Assembly: GCA_037833965.1 (NCBI GenBank)
Contig: AP031358.1
Location: 22,576,001 to 22,640,000 of the forward strand
DNA from: Marchantia polymorpha subsp. ruderalis
Lineage: Eukaryota; Streptophyta; Marchantiopsida; Marchantiales; Marchantiaceae
Direction of reading: 5' to 3'
DNA length: 64,000 nucleotides
Of the stretch, positions 1-15,200 are shown piece after piece (within the stretch, counting starts at the first letter, position 1; the number at the start of each line of letters is the position of its first letter). A program made the position numbers and the translations under genes. Below the pieces are notes generated by a model that was given only the letters and a program-made list of their open reading frames with translations, made no database searches and had not been told where the DNA came from.

Positions 1-3
1 ATA

Positions 4-5
<2 letters not shown>

Positions 6-36
<31 letters not shown>
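6..36. repeat. (AT)n microsatellite
   Basis: About 31 bases of uninterrupted AT dinucleotide repeat at the left edge of the window. It is a simple sequence repeat and a likely length-polymorphic marker. Confidence 0.95.
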
Positions 37-40
<4 letters not shown>

Positions 41-1783
41 AAATAATTTATGTTATGTATAGATTTTTTAAATTTTGGTTAAAGAAGTATTCTTTCATTA
101 ATTTCATATGACTTTATTTGGTCATTCAAAGTTATATCTTTTTTGTACAGTGTAACGAGAGCTACGACCTTGCCATTCTTTCAAAAAAAGCTCAAGCAGA
201 AGGTTACGGATGACAGGATTTTGAACCCGATTTCGAACCAGACACACCATCAGGCAACCCGTTGATCTATTATACAGAGAAGGTCCCGTTTGACATGGTC
301 TGCTTCAAATTGCTTCCAGCTTTTCAAAATATCAGCAAGACTAGAAATAATCAAAATTACAGGAAAAAATTGGTAACAAGATTGGTGTTAGTTTATATTC
401 TATTTCACGAGTTTAGTATGAAACTGAAATCATTCTACGAGCTATTTTAAATTATTTTTCTTGAAAAAAAACACTATTCTACTTATCTCAAATTAAATAT
501 CTATAGATTGACAAATGAAATCATCTATTCACTTTGCAAGTTGTTTGATATGCACAAATTTTCAGTGTCTCAACTGAGAGTATGAAAAATTGGAAAAAAT
601 GTATTTATCTTCTTCGTGGATTTCTGGAAAATACATGAAAACATCCATACAGTATTTTGCGTCGTCTATTATTGCATGTATATGACAATGAGAGTATATT
701 TTTGTTTATGTTGATCTTTTACAGATTTTAAATCTGTCGTGCTATCTTTGCAGAGAATCTTCAAAGCAAAACATCAATCGTTAGAAGATATTATGGTCAT
801 CTAAGTATGGAGCAAATGAATAATTTTTGAAAAAATATTCTGGTATTTAACAATTATTAGTTAAATAAATACCGTCAGGAAGTATGTTTGTTTACGACTC
901 ATATGTCCATTACATACAAGAATATTTGAAAATTTTCTTGCCAACGAATTATGATGATCTGAAAGTTACTACTAGGTACAGATAAACTTCGAGCTGGATA
1001 CTCATAAGTCTGTGGCAGAGGCTGAAGAAAATTGCGACCTGCTGAGAGATCCAAAATTTCACGTGCTGTAGACTGAAAGACATTGCCTTAAACCTGAGAA
1101 ACGTCATGTGTTTCTTTCTTGAGACCTTCATTTTTCTTTTTGCCTGTTCACTGTATTTATCTCTTTCTACTCTCAACTCCTCCTACCTTCCGCTAAGAAC
1201 TAATTTCGCGCTTACAATTATTCAACGTTATGAATCGCCTTCTCAACTTGCTAAGAGATGGAAAAATAGGACGAAAGAAGGAAGAAAGATGGAGATTCAG
1301 ACGGTTGCGAGTGTCGTTGTGGGTAACTGAGGAAGCGATTGCTATAACTCACTAAGCTCCTTACATGTGCTGCCTGCATGTAGCGTAGAACACAATATGT
1401 GGTGCGGCCAATTCCATGACTCAGAACTCCGCTCTTTACCGCAAACCTTTTACATTACAATCCAATATATATACATAAGCTCGTGGCTTTCATCCTCGTG
1501 AGGGTTCGGATCAGATAACTGTAGTAATGAATATGTTTCTAATTCAAAGACTAACACTTGCAAACCTGGTAGTATTACAAAGTACTTCTCTAAACCCTCT
1601 TCAAGATGTCGTAGATGGATGAAACTGTCATTCATACCACCTTTCGGTCACCTTGTCATATTATGGACCATATGGAAGTAAATATATGGTCGCAGAAGAC
1701 ATCTCATAGATAGCTCGCATATCCTGCATCTAAAGTGCGAGCTTGCTTGGATCAAACTCTGCAAAATTGTTACTGACGGAACT
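37..1783. other. Intergenic stretch downstream of POR, no gene recognised
   Basis: No reading frame here resembles a known protein. A stretch at about 150-263 is preceded by a tract ending in an AG and reads open for some 37 codons to a stop, so it could be a terminal exon of a gene lying off the left edge. I do not recognise its product and cannot support a call. The part next to 1783 should contain the 3' untranslated region of the protochlorophyllide reductase gene, which is read leftward. Confidence 0.5.
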
Positions 1784-4174
<2,391 letters not shown>

Positions 4175-6935
4175 GTCGATAGACGGCTTCGGGCACTCTC
4201 GAGATGCTTGAAACCACTGGAAAAGAGAGTAACAAGAGAATGCGCGATTTTCAGAACGGGTTCAACTCAGAATCCCGAGCAACATTCTCATTTGAAAATC
4301 GTATAAAACTGTCGGCGCTTCCAATAGCCTGATAACTTCGCAACAACACGACCATTACAACCTTTGGGCTTACCTCGGAAATTGAGCAGAAATCCGCAGC
4401 GCGAGGTACGGGAGTGGAATGAAATAATCCAACGAGACCTCAATGTGGCAGGGAGATCATACGGGATTCAAGCGGCGGAGGGCGTCGCAGAAGCGCCGGG
4501 CGAAATTCGGAGCCGAGTCTTCGCCGTTTCTCGAGCGCAGTCGACGAATGAGGTGACAGAGAAAGCCCGAGAGGATGAGGTCCATGATCCCTGCGCATAC
4601 GGACCAGTATCAGTGCGGATCGCCATCCACGACACCGGAATAGTTCAAGCAAACCAGTTCCACGTGGCTGCTCCTCATTCGTTCCACTAACTCATATGGC
4701 TGAGAGTTCGGTTTGCCAGCTTACCTGGATCCTAAGAACCAGATATACCTCCACATGTCTAGTTTGCATTCGTCATTTTTCTAGAGACGCAGAAATTCAA
4801 GGTGCAGTTTACAGGCGACCCACCGTCATGACAAAGATCGACCGTATGGAACGAAGAAGAATTTTAAAAGTCGGTAAAATTCAGGTACAGGTTGCACCCA
4901 TTCTTCTCCTTCTAGTTAAAGTGTGACCCACTCCACTCCTATTGCAAGATATGTACTGACATTTTAGTTTCTGTAAATCCTAATAGCGTATGAAAGAAAG
5001 TTCAAGAAATTATTTTACAAACATATGTATCTTGGTATCAGTACATTTCTTAAATGATTTTCACGTTTATAATGAGTAAGAGAATATCTGTAAAACGAAA
5101 AAATGATATTATCAATACCAGATCTCTTAGACTAAATTCCAATTTCATCATAGGAATTTTACCGATTTTTTCCAATAAAATTTATATCAGGAACTGTTGT
5201 CCGATATTTTCTTTCTATATGATTTGAGGCTTGTCGAAATGAGATGTGTACTGGAAGATTTCATTGAATAATTGGGCTTTTCTTCAGAATCATGATAACA
5301 ACTTAAATTTCTTTCTTTCTAAAATATATAAAAAAAAAAGTATGTATTTCCTTTTCAACCGTGAATCACCCGTCTAAAAAGTGTGTTGTAAAAAAAACAA
5401 AAATTTGTGAGATCATCTATTGACGATTTAAAAATGTATTCACGTCTTTAGTGTCTTATACTAGGTAAGTTCATATACAAACAAGAGGTGACTGAAATTC
5501 AGAAAAGCGTTATTTGCATTATTGTAATTGCAACGATGTTCAAGCTGGTTTCGTTGGTTACTGACAGCATGACAATAAGCAACCAAAGTATCATTTTATG
5601 GAGTTGAATGACTTTGTAAAATCTGAGCTCTCAACGAAACAATATAATCATTTATTTAGATTAATGTTTGTGTCTTCTGGATGTTACTGTCATTAGCATG
5701 TGAAGAACTTGTCACATGTAGTTTATGGAAGTGAAACTTTTATAAAATCGCCCTGTGACCAGCCCCTAAACTCCTCAGCTAGGGAGAAATTTCGAGATCC
5801 CTGATCCGCCCCTCGCTTCTCGAGCCAATCAAGTAGTATATATGGATTCTTACCCGATATTTTAGGGTCCCACTACATGCTAATGGTCATCGGATGTCCT
5901 TTTCACAAGTCTAGCGCCCCATCGATGACGAGAGATCGAGCATCTTCTGGTTCCGATGAAGCTTCCCGACTAGAGCTGATCCTGATTCGGTCAGAACTAA
6001 ACTGATTATGCACGGTGTATTTCACAGATAAAACAAATCCATGATTTCCAGTGACTTTATATATACTTTCCAGCTAAGCCATCGGAGCCGTGGAAAACCA
6101 TCACGGTGATATGGTGTCAAGTATGATTACTAGTTGGCATTTCCTGCCGCTTGAAAGGTTCGCCTCTTTCAGAGTTATGCACATCGGAATAATAGAAAAA
6201 TGTATCAAATGCTGGTTATGTATTTTCCCAATCTGCACCGAATTTATGTTTGCAAGAAGTAGTAAGGATAAAAGAAAAACATTCACGACATACCCTAAAA
6301 GACACCATATGAACCAATTAGAGGAGATTGATGGGGCTAGGATTCAACATCACCATAATGGGTAATAAGTAATACTGCATATACTAAATATTCATGCAGA
6401 ATATTTAAATTCCATCACCTTTCCAAGAATTAACATTAAGGTTATTGTTCTCTTGTGTAGTACATTGTTAATTGCTATGAGTAAAATATTGAATATAAAG
6501 CATGACACTTACATTATGTTATGTTATGAAGTAAAAAGTAGTAATTCCTCTAGCCTATTATGATATGTTCTAATTAGCTATGTCATGAACATGTTCATAT
6601 CTTATATCTCCATTAATTTCAGATCTAAAGTATCAAGAAATTGACTTTCATGCAGAAATATTTCGGATTTATGTAAAGGATTTGTTTGATACTATGTTTT
6701 TTACTTTTAGATCAAATACAGGTCTTTATTAATACAATATTTTAATTTGGTTATAACAATTCACTTATATACCTCTTAACTCAAGTCAATCTCAATATGT
6801 TGTTGTGTTGTCGCATGGTTTTTTAGAAAAGAAGAGTACATGATTGTTATACAAATTCATTATATATGATGATTATGCTTTAGTTCTAAGATGAATGTGA
6901 CCTTTTTGTGCAATGTAAGTTGGATTAACCTAAAG
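4175..6935. other. POR upstream region and intergenic DNA
   Basis: About 4175-4930 is moderately GC-rich and should hold the POR promoter and 5' leader. Open frames there, the longest 108 codons at 4364-4690, look like no known protein. From about 4930 the sequence becomes AT-rich with no recognisable gene. Confidence 0.5.
4660..4667. promoter_or_regulatory. Perfect palindromic G-box (CCACGTGG)
   Basis: The palindrome CCACGTGG lies about 490 bp upstream of the POR start codon. G-boxes are bound by bZIP (HY5-type) and bHLH (PIF-type) factors that control chlorophyll genes in flowering plants. The site is seen directly; its use here is inference, and a random 8-mer match is possible. Confidence 0.4.
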
Positions 6936-7169
6936 AGTTTTAGTGTAACACTAGTGTATAGAGTATAGTTCACTCGAAGATAGAATTGTAAACTCTAAAG
7001 ATGAGAGATACCAACAATGGTTTTATTCTCCTTTATATAGCTCTCATCAACAAGTACAAAGAGATAAGATATTATCACCACCATCCATCCCACTCCTAAT
7101 CGATGAATGACGTGGCAGATAATCCTAACAAGCACATGGATCGTTGACGTGGCGCTCCCAACTAACACA
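6936..7169 (-). mobile_element. Solo-LTR-like unit, probably Copia-type
   Basis: Read on the minus strand, this 234 bp unit starts with TG. It carries a TATA-like CTATATAAAGG followed by an AATAAA signal and a short leader, the layout of a small plant LTR promoter and polyadenylation region. A six-base direct repeat (ctaaag on the plus strand, 6930-6935 and 7170-7175) flanks it, as expected of a target-site duplication, although Copia elements usually make five. The far end is not the canonical CA, so the boundaries are approximate. No second LTR or internal region was found nearby. Confidence 0.5.
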
Positions 7170-8005
7170 CTAAAGGGTAAACTACACGACCGGCAGCTAC
7201 AATGAACCCTCGCTTGTCAATGACATGCCGGCTGCTCCCCTTATCACATAGGAGGGAGCGGCAATTTGAAAAATTCTTGGTGGCAAAAAAATCGAACACT
7301 CCGGAGTACCAGGCACTTCCGCATGAAAATCTGGTTTTTATGGAAACTCCATGTGTATATTCACGACTTTTCCAAATTTCTTTGAGGAGTTCGGTAGTTT
7401 CCCACTCTATTGGAAATTTCTTGACATTTTCTCGACACGATGAATTCACAATGAACTCCGCTGTATGACTTCACAAATAATGCATCCGGTTCCAACTCTC
7501 CCGCTATGTGGTCAAAATGCAATGCGCAGGGTAGTTAAACTATTCCAACTTTGCCGATTTTTGGAAGTTTTCCACACCCAAGTTTTATTTTTTCATAGTC
7601 CTTTGTGCATTCACTCTCGAGAATGCACTTTCCACCTGCAAGTCACATTGCTTCGAGCCTCTCTGTTAGATTCAATAGTGGTTTTGAGGAAGGCAAATTC
7701 AGTAAAGATGATGCTATATAGACAAAAACTAGTAAGAAACGAAGAATTGCCCGTTTAAAACCTAAAATTACTCAGGTGAACGGCGTGAAAGAGAAAATGG
7801 ATGCTTCGAAGAGTAATGGGCATTGAAAGAATCATTTGATGATCCAATTGATCACAATACGAGGAGAAATGCATAGTGCATTTTCAGCCCCACCAAAGCA
7901 AGGTGAGTCGCATATAACACATTTACTTCAGTTGCTGCAATGAGAAGTATGTTGAGGTTAGAGCGATGATGTATGAACGTGTCCGCACAATTGCCAAATT
8001 TAATA
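7170..8005. other. Non-genic stretch, possible old repeat remnants
   Basis: Short open frames on both strands between 7162 and 7758 (up to 97 codons) show no convincing protein similarity. The stretch lies between the solo-LTR-like unit and the tandem array and may be decayed repeat DNA. Confidence 0.35.
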
Positions 8006-8626
8006 CTGCGTAGATATCTATTAAAATCCAAATATCCTTCAAAATACCTATAACTACTCAGTCATAAACGCTCAACGTAATTTGAGCATCCAGATCCAAC
8101 ATGATCAGGTGTATAATTTCCATAGCTAGAACCTTCGTGCTTAAAACTTTCTTGACACTCTCACAATTAGTTTTACCAACAATCTTATGTGTTTTAAGCA
8201 CGCTATTGCACTGCGCAGATATCTATTAATATCCAAACCTCCTTCAGAATGTCTATAACTACTCAGTAACAAGCGCTGAGGGTAGTTTGAGCATTCAGAT
8301 CCAGCATGATCAGGTGTATAATTTCCATAGCTAGAATCTTTGTGCTTAAAACTTTCTTGACACTCTCATTATTAGCGTTTTACCAACGATCTTATGTGTT
8401 TCAAGCACGCTATTGCACTGCACAAATATCTATTAAATTCTAAACATCCTTCAGAATGCCTATAACTACTCAATCATAAAGCGCTTAGCGTAGTTTGCGC
8501 ATCTACACCCCAGCATGATCAGGTGTATACTTTCCATAGTTAGAATCTTCGTGCTTAAAACTTTCTTAACACTCTCACAATTAGCATTTTACCAACAATA
8601 TTGTGTGTTTCAAGCACACTATTCCA
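8006..8626. repeat. Tandem array, three units of about 205-209 bp
   Basis: Three head-to-tail copies begin at 8006, 8211 and 8418, each with a ctgc(g/a)(t/c)agatatct-like opening. Each contains the shared blocks AGCATGATCAGGTGTATA-like, GTGCTTAAAACTTTCTT and TTTACCAACAAT. The copies differ by scattered substitutions and small length changes. A fourth copy appears to start at about 8627 but stops matching after a few bases. There is no long open frame and no spacer structure, so this is a small satellite or duplicated non-coding unit rather than a gene or CRISPR array. Confidence 0.9.
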
Positions 8627-10193
8627 TTGCTCAGATCTTAAATGTTTTTGTGGTAGGCATACAGAGCTAGCAGATGCAGAAAAAAGTACCCTTGAAACAT
8701 ATTAGTATCACTTGTGATTCAGCGCCTCAATAACATCACAATCAGATCTTGACAATCAGGATTCCGAGCACTTTCGGTACCGGAAACTTGTTTTGTTTTA
8801 GCAGCTTTTGCCAACTAACATATGGTTTTAGGCCATCCGAAAGACAGTCTTAGATTTCAGCAACCTAGAGGTTCTATTTCTTTAACTCCTCGGATTTGAG
8901 TTTCACGTTCTACGTATTATATATAGCTGCTATAACTTCCAAGCTAGGTTGGGGTGAATGGACAGAAACATGAGTAGATCTTTCAAGGACTATGGGCAAC
9001 GTACAAACTCAGGCAAGCGGTTCAAGACCATTGATGGATTTTAGACAAAACTAAAGTGGCCTATACAAAAAAGAAACTCAGCATAATAGACCCTACTAAT
9101 GTACATCTATTGATAATGCACATAATAATAGCATGTAAATGTTATTATAGCAACTGGATACACTCGTATGATCTGTATTAATATCACTCAACCACGGTAA
9201 GTTTTCAGAGATATCATAAGTAATATAGATATCTCTTTTTGTTAAATCTTAGAATCAACATTTTTGAACCATTTTAATCTGCTCGAAGAACTCTCAGATC
9301 ATCTAGGCTTTTTTGCAACTGTCCAGTTCCTTCTTCCAAATCTTGAAGGAGTCAGATTACTCGTTCGTGCCTTTTGAAGAAGTGCCTTTGATTCTTGCTG
9401 GTTTACAACAGTTCTGGTGTAGGCCATAACAACTCTGTTGTAGTCTAGCCAGTTTGACTTTCCTTGAAAAAAAACAAAGTAAACCAAATAAGAGAGCAAC
9501 CATTACATAGCTATAAATTTGTTTATGGTTTCCATCATAACTCTTGTCAAGTTTTGAGGAAAATTTGAATGGAGCATTGATCATGTTTACAGCTAAGAAA
9601 AGAAGATAGAAGTGCTACATGGCTATATCCACTTGGAACATCATCATAACTCCATTCTCCATGGGGGTTTACTAGTACAAGCAAATGGCTCATGTTTGAG
9701 TTGCATAGATACACTACTAATGCTCCAACTTCACTAAATTTCAGCAAGAGCTTGAATTGAACAACCTTGGTTTAGTGGTTTTTCATGTATGTTCAATGTT
9801 TTATCTTTGACAGATAGATCACACCCTCTTCTTGGTATAATCATTGGATATAATCATTTTATTATATCTGAATGAATTGCTACCAAGTTAGTCAAATACA
9901 ACCGTTGACTTCCATGACTGCGAATACATAATTGACTAGATCTATTTACTGGAGATCCAAGATATATCCAGAAATTCGTGAACTAAATTTCCGCAATTGC
10001 CATAAAAACACTTCCCGGATCCCACAAGTTTTTGAAGATTCTATTGGACAGGTCCATAAGAGTACAATCCGGAAAAGAACTGTATGAATTCTCCAAAAAT
10101 GGGAGAAAAATATGTTTTCTTGTACCAGATACAGATAAAAGGTACTCTTACATCGTAACATTTCTGTCAGAATGAGATATGGCCCATACCCAC

Positions 10194-10224
10194 AGTACAT
10201 ACCCATATCATATGGGTATGTACT
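10194..10224. repeat. Perfect inverted repeat, 14 bp arms, 3 bp spacer
   Basis: The arm AGTACATACCCATA is followed by TCA and its exact complement. An outer imperfect pairing (CTGTCA at 10164-10169 plus ATG against CATTGACAG at 10228-10236) could lengthen the stem. It could form a cruciform or an RNA hairpin; no function is evident. Confidence 0.9.
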
Positions 10225-11909
10225 CTGCATTGACAGATTCAAATGGTCATTTTCATGCACATCAAATGTTGAACGAATGCCTAGAACTCAGCTACAATAT
10301 ACGTCCAGGCTACGCGTGAGCGCGAAATCTAAGTCCTAGTTAAGTTTTCTTCCAAGGAGCCGGCCGTAGAATTCTTTGAACAGGGTGAACAGCTTCGCGA
10401 GATTCAGTGCATGCGGACGTACACGCCATCTCATAAGCCGAGTTGATTGGGGTATTCGCACCCTTTTTGATATATTGCTCCGTTTCGCTTCCTTATAAGC
10501 ATCGAACGAGGATATGGGGGATTGGGCAGAGGATTGACCACAAGACTTTGCACGCACAGGATCGGTGAGGAAGAAATCCCGGACACTTTACTAAAGATTC
10601 TCCTATGAGGAGAGCAAAAGATGCAAATTGGAGTCCAGAATTGTAAGGGTAAGATAGGAAGCATATATTCACATCATATCTTATTACATAACTTACGCTT
10701 CTTTTCTCCGCCACTTTTGTGGAAGTTTGCGCTCATGCGACCGTTTGATCTTCCCTTTCAACACTTTCTTTGGTTCGGCTTAAAACTTGTACCATGCAGC
10801 TTCTTTGATTCGCTTGTGCGGAATGTCTTCTGTCTATTATTTAGGATCACTTGACGTATGTAATTTCATGCTATGATGTGGCTAAACCCAAGTCTCACGA
10901 GGCTGGTTCGAGCCTTTTGGATATGTCAAATCATGTGTTTCTCTTTCCTTTGACCTTTTCGAGTTCGTAGAACTGAGCATGCAGTCCATGTCGATGCTTG
11001 TTTGGTCTTCCGACCGCTTTTCCTTTTTTCCTCGGCAATAATAGCAGCTCGTGTAGGAATTGCAACTTTACGCCAAGAGCAGACGTGGTTATCGTCAACC
11101 ACTGACGCTAAGGCGAACTGCGCTATCATGAATTTCGACTGTTTTCCGTATGAGTTTGCTTCTCATTTGTACCTCCCTCTTTTCATTCTTAAACTAGCAG
11201 AATCTCTCAATGTATAATTGCGCTCCATAAAAATTTCAGATTTCGCATAAGAAAAGTGTTAAAAATTCCATTGTGAACCATGCACCCATTGAAGAAAGCC
11301 AGATAGAGACGAATAAACATAAACAACAAGAACACTTACAAGAAAGGAAAAATTTATTATCCGCGAGAGCGAAGCCGTTAACCAAACAAGGAAATCACAA
11401 TTGTCTATAAAATTGTAAGTGAGCTACCAATTACGTCACGAGCAAGTTACCACCAGTTTTATCGAAGTAAATGTAAGCTGTATACTTCTGTCTGAATGAT
11501 GATCATCTTTCCGAACTGACACATTTAGCGATAAAAGATACATCGAATCAATTTATGATTATTTAAAAATATGTAGACATAGGTATATCGCGGAGCAGAC
11601 AATGCAGCCTCGGCAAAGTTCAGGGTATTCTAGAGACTGCCATAAACCCACAATCCCGACTCTAGAATTAAGAAATACAATTCGGATGGAAGTGTAGGGT
11701 TTTGCAGTCTAATTATATAAAACACAAGTGGGAAAAATATTTGCCGGTTTAGTAATTTCAAGTTCCAATCAATCGCATCTAAGAATTAAAAAACCGAATT
11801 ATTGTAGTATCTAAAAATTTTAATCCAAGGGGTATGTTCTGGTGGATTACAATAAAATTAAAGGAATCATCTATAGTTATTGACTGAGTTAGCGGCTTGA
11901 ATAGATAAT

Positions 11910-11941
11910 ACAAACATACTGAAAATTCTCAGTATGTTTGT
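11910..11941. repeat. Perfect inverted repeat, 13 bp arms, 6 bp loop
   Basis: The arm ACAAACATACTGA, a spacer of six bases and then the exact complement. It is a compact stem-loop in AT-rich DNA with no T-run that would suggest a Pol III terminator. Function unknown. Confidence 0.9.
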
Positions 11942-12651
11942 TCTACAGAATTCAATGTTGTGTGTAGAGCTTTATGTAGAGATCTAGATAGGATCTAGAT
12001 TCCTGATTTTAGGATAATAGTGGTCCTAAGCAATTAGGTACATACAGTTATTACCATACTCACTTTACAAATATAATACACAAATTTCTTTTGATGAGCT
12101 GATTTATGTATTAAATGCTTGAATTTAATCAACTGAACAATAGAATTACAGATCAAAATTGATTTTAAGATTTTTCTAAATTTTTTACTTTTTTTTTTCA
12201 AATGTCTTTTTCTTCTTTCTAAAATAATTTTTGTGCTCAAGTATATTTGACAAATTCAGCTAAAACTTCGAATTTTTATAATGTACATTCATCAATACTT
12301 TATGAGTAATAAAATACTCATAAATATTTTTGGGGTATATTTACAGAATTTTCAATAAACCTTTAATTTTAATTTATGAAAAAAATCTCTTTATTATGAA
12401 ATATCAATAAAATATACACATTACATTAAAAAAAATCCATATCAATGTTAAAAATCCAAAAATAACATAATTTGATATAAATACATGCAAAATAACAAAA
12501 TATATAAATATATAGACCAGAAATCTACGTTTATATTATTTGGTGGAAAAAATTCTCTAATGGGTACTAAAATTTTATACACATCAATCTCTGAAAGCAC
12601 ATTGTACATTCAAAAATGCATAATGTAAAAATTTGAAATATTTACTATTCT

Positions 12652-12653
<2 letters not shown>

Positions 12654-12684
<31 letters not shown>
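12654..12684. repeat. (AT)n microsatellite
   Basis: About 31 bases of AT dinucleotide repeat within the very AT-rich block. Confidence 0.95.
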
Positions 12685-12686
<2 letters not shown>

Positions 12687-15200
12687 GTATTTTTATATAG
12701 TTTTTTTTTTCCTATTTTTTGTTATGATGATAGATATTCATAACTAATTCATGAGTTTGAAAAAATAATTTAATCCACTTAAATTGATTTATTTTGTAAA
12801 ATAAAATATGAAATATTAAAATTATCATAAATTACATCAAATTTAAAGATGAAGAAATTTTATTATGACACAATGTAATCTAATTTCAGCTCATTATTAT
12901 TTTTTTGGATATTAATAAAAATAATAAAAATATTGAATATGAAATATAAAAATAATTTTGGGAAAAAATATTTTAAAAATATTTTTCTAAAAAAATTATC
13001 TAAAATTTATCCAGATTATAATCATAACAAGCTATCAGAAATCTGCATGAAGTAAATTCATAATCTTTCAAAATTGTAGCATTTATGTGAACAACTAAAA
13101 GCACATAAGTATCAAACGACATGATCAAAATAAATTTTCATCATGATTATCAAAAAGTAAAATTTCATAGATAAATGTGATATATTAGAATTTAAAAAAT
13201 AATAATTTCTGTGAATTTTTTTATTACGCATATTCTAGAAGAATGATATTAATAAGTTATGATTTAAAATTTATGAGATAATTTAAGTTTAAAAAAAATA
13301 TGTTATCATTTTTGTAAAACCAAAAATATTTGAAGCATATTTTTTTATTCAATCAGAAAATTTTGAAATAAACTATCAAAATTAGTTAGTTTCAATTTAT
13401 CATATAAATATAAATAATTGACTCAAATTTGATATAAAAATATATATTTGATAAATTAAATAATTAAATAATTAATATTTTTTGAAGTTTTTTTCAAATG
13501 AATTCATTTCTTGAAACGTTGAGATTTTTTTTTTATTAATAAGTTTCAAAATTTTAAAAAGTAATCTTTATCAAAATAATTGCTTAAATTCTTTTTGAAT
13601 AAATCTGAAAATCCTTAACAAAAATTCCATAATGCCTTTCAATCAAATATCATTGTTCAATTTTTTATTCTTTTGTTTTAATTTTTTTCTTGAATAAAAT
13701 TATTTATAAAACTTATTTATACATTGAAATTTTTTATTTTATTGACTAAAAGTTTGATAATTTTCACCTATAATTTGTAGAAGAGTAGAAAATTTGAATA
13801 TCTTAGTGTTTACTCAAAGTGTTTGAGATTAGATATTTGCAAAGCTAAATATTAATTACAAGTAAGATATAGGTTCATAAGATAGTGATTCCAACTTGAT
13901 TTGTAGAAAATGTATTACTTATGATGCAGATACTACATATGATTTTTGAAAATCTTTCTCTTTAAGTAAATCTGAAATTCTTAAGAAATCAGTAGATTTC
14001 TTGAAATGTTATACATAAGAGGATTACGCATGTGTTTAGTTCTCCCTCGGAGTAACATTTGCACCGCTCTTTTCTGGTTAGGCACTATTCGATGTTATCT
14101 TACTGGTTACGGGCAACAAGAACACAAAGTATAAAGGGATGATTGTTACGAGAACATGGCTCTTGAATCAAGACAATTCTGTTGCAATCCCTAGATAGAA
14201 GGTACCTCGCGTTGCCAAAATCCACGCTACAGATTGACATCGTCAACGTTTTAAAGCCTCGCTTGTTACAGTGACGCCAGGGCAAGAAACAGTACAAGGA
14301 ATACATGTGCTCGCAATTGTTGGCAATTTAAATATCAATAGTGAGTCCGTTTACATGATGAAAAAGAAAGAAGCAGGTTGACCGAACATGTTCATGTTCG
14401 TCAATGTCACCTAGGGTGTGACCTAACATCACAGCGAGTATAACGTTTCATAATTTATTTCAAGATTTTTGGTCTTCCACATATCTATCTTAGATCCTCT
14501 TAATTGTATGAAATAGTAAGGAAAGTGAACTTGAGGTAAAAATAGCATGAAATCTTCAAATAATTGATCATTAGCACTTCAAATAGTGTAGATCGAGAGT
14601 GCTATGGTATTAGCAATTTTCCAGCAGACTGCTGATGGAGTATAACATAATCTGAAGTTTCCATATCTAACTATTCTCAAGGAAGTATGGCCCTTCTTAC
14701 TCTATTATGTGAAAGAAAATGTGTAGCATATCGCACATTACATTACGAGAAATCGGCAATCCCAACGAAATAATGAGAACCAAACCAAATCAGCTCATAC
14801 AACTTTCAAAGTGACGATTCATGCAAACGAATATTTTTGTTTTCAAAAAAATCAGCTTGAAAGTTATTATTGCATCTTTACACAAGCTAAAAATATGCAG
14901 TGAAGTGAATCAGCCTGAATAATTGAAGCGGAAAAAATTAGTTTTTCTTTTATGAACTAAAAAATATAATGATAATCTATAGAAGAACCACAACGGAATT
15001 GGGATTGATACTTAAAAAATAAAAGATAGTGGACTAGTCGTCCCAGATCCCTATTCATTTGACCTCTGTTCTTTCGTAGCATGGACTGTACCTTTGATAT
15101 ATTGCATGGACCTTTGGACCTTTGGACCCTTTCCAAGGTCCTGGCCCCATGGGTGCACATTGGTCCCGTGGTGGGTTCCAAGAGTTTGGAGTGTTCCGCA

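Larger units (their letters stand above)
8627..15200. other. Long gene-poor stretch
   Basis: No gene recognised. Short open frames at 9299-9750 (minus) and 10336-11217 have no identifiable product. From about 12.2 to 14.0 kb the DNA is extremely AT-rich with long A and T runs and a (TA)n tract. Two perfect inverted repeats in this stretch are listed separately. Confidence 0.6.

Noticed and set aside
7162-7449. Minus-strand frame with a short HVIDKRGF stretch recalling a reverse-transcriptase motif
   Set aside because: The resemblance covers only a few residues and the neighbouring reverse-transcriptase motifs are not seen, so no element is called.
8006-8626. Regular repeats that might be taken for a CRISPR array
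   Set aside because: Units are over 200 bp and adjacent, with no constant short repeat or unique spacers, and the DNA is plant nuclear.
10905-10922. GGTTCGAGCC, resembling a tRNA T-loop
   Set aside because: The flanking bases do not form a T-stem, and no acceptor, D or anticodon arms surround it.
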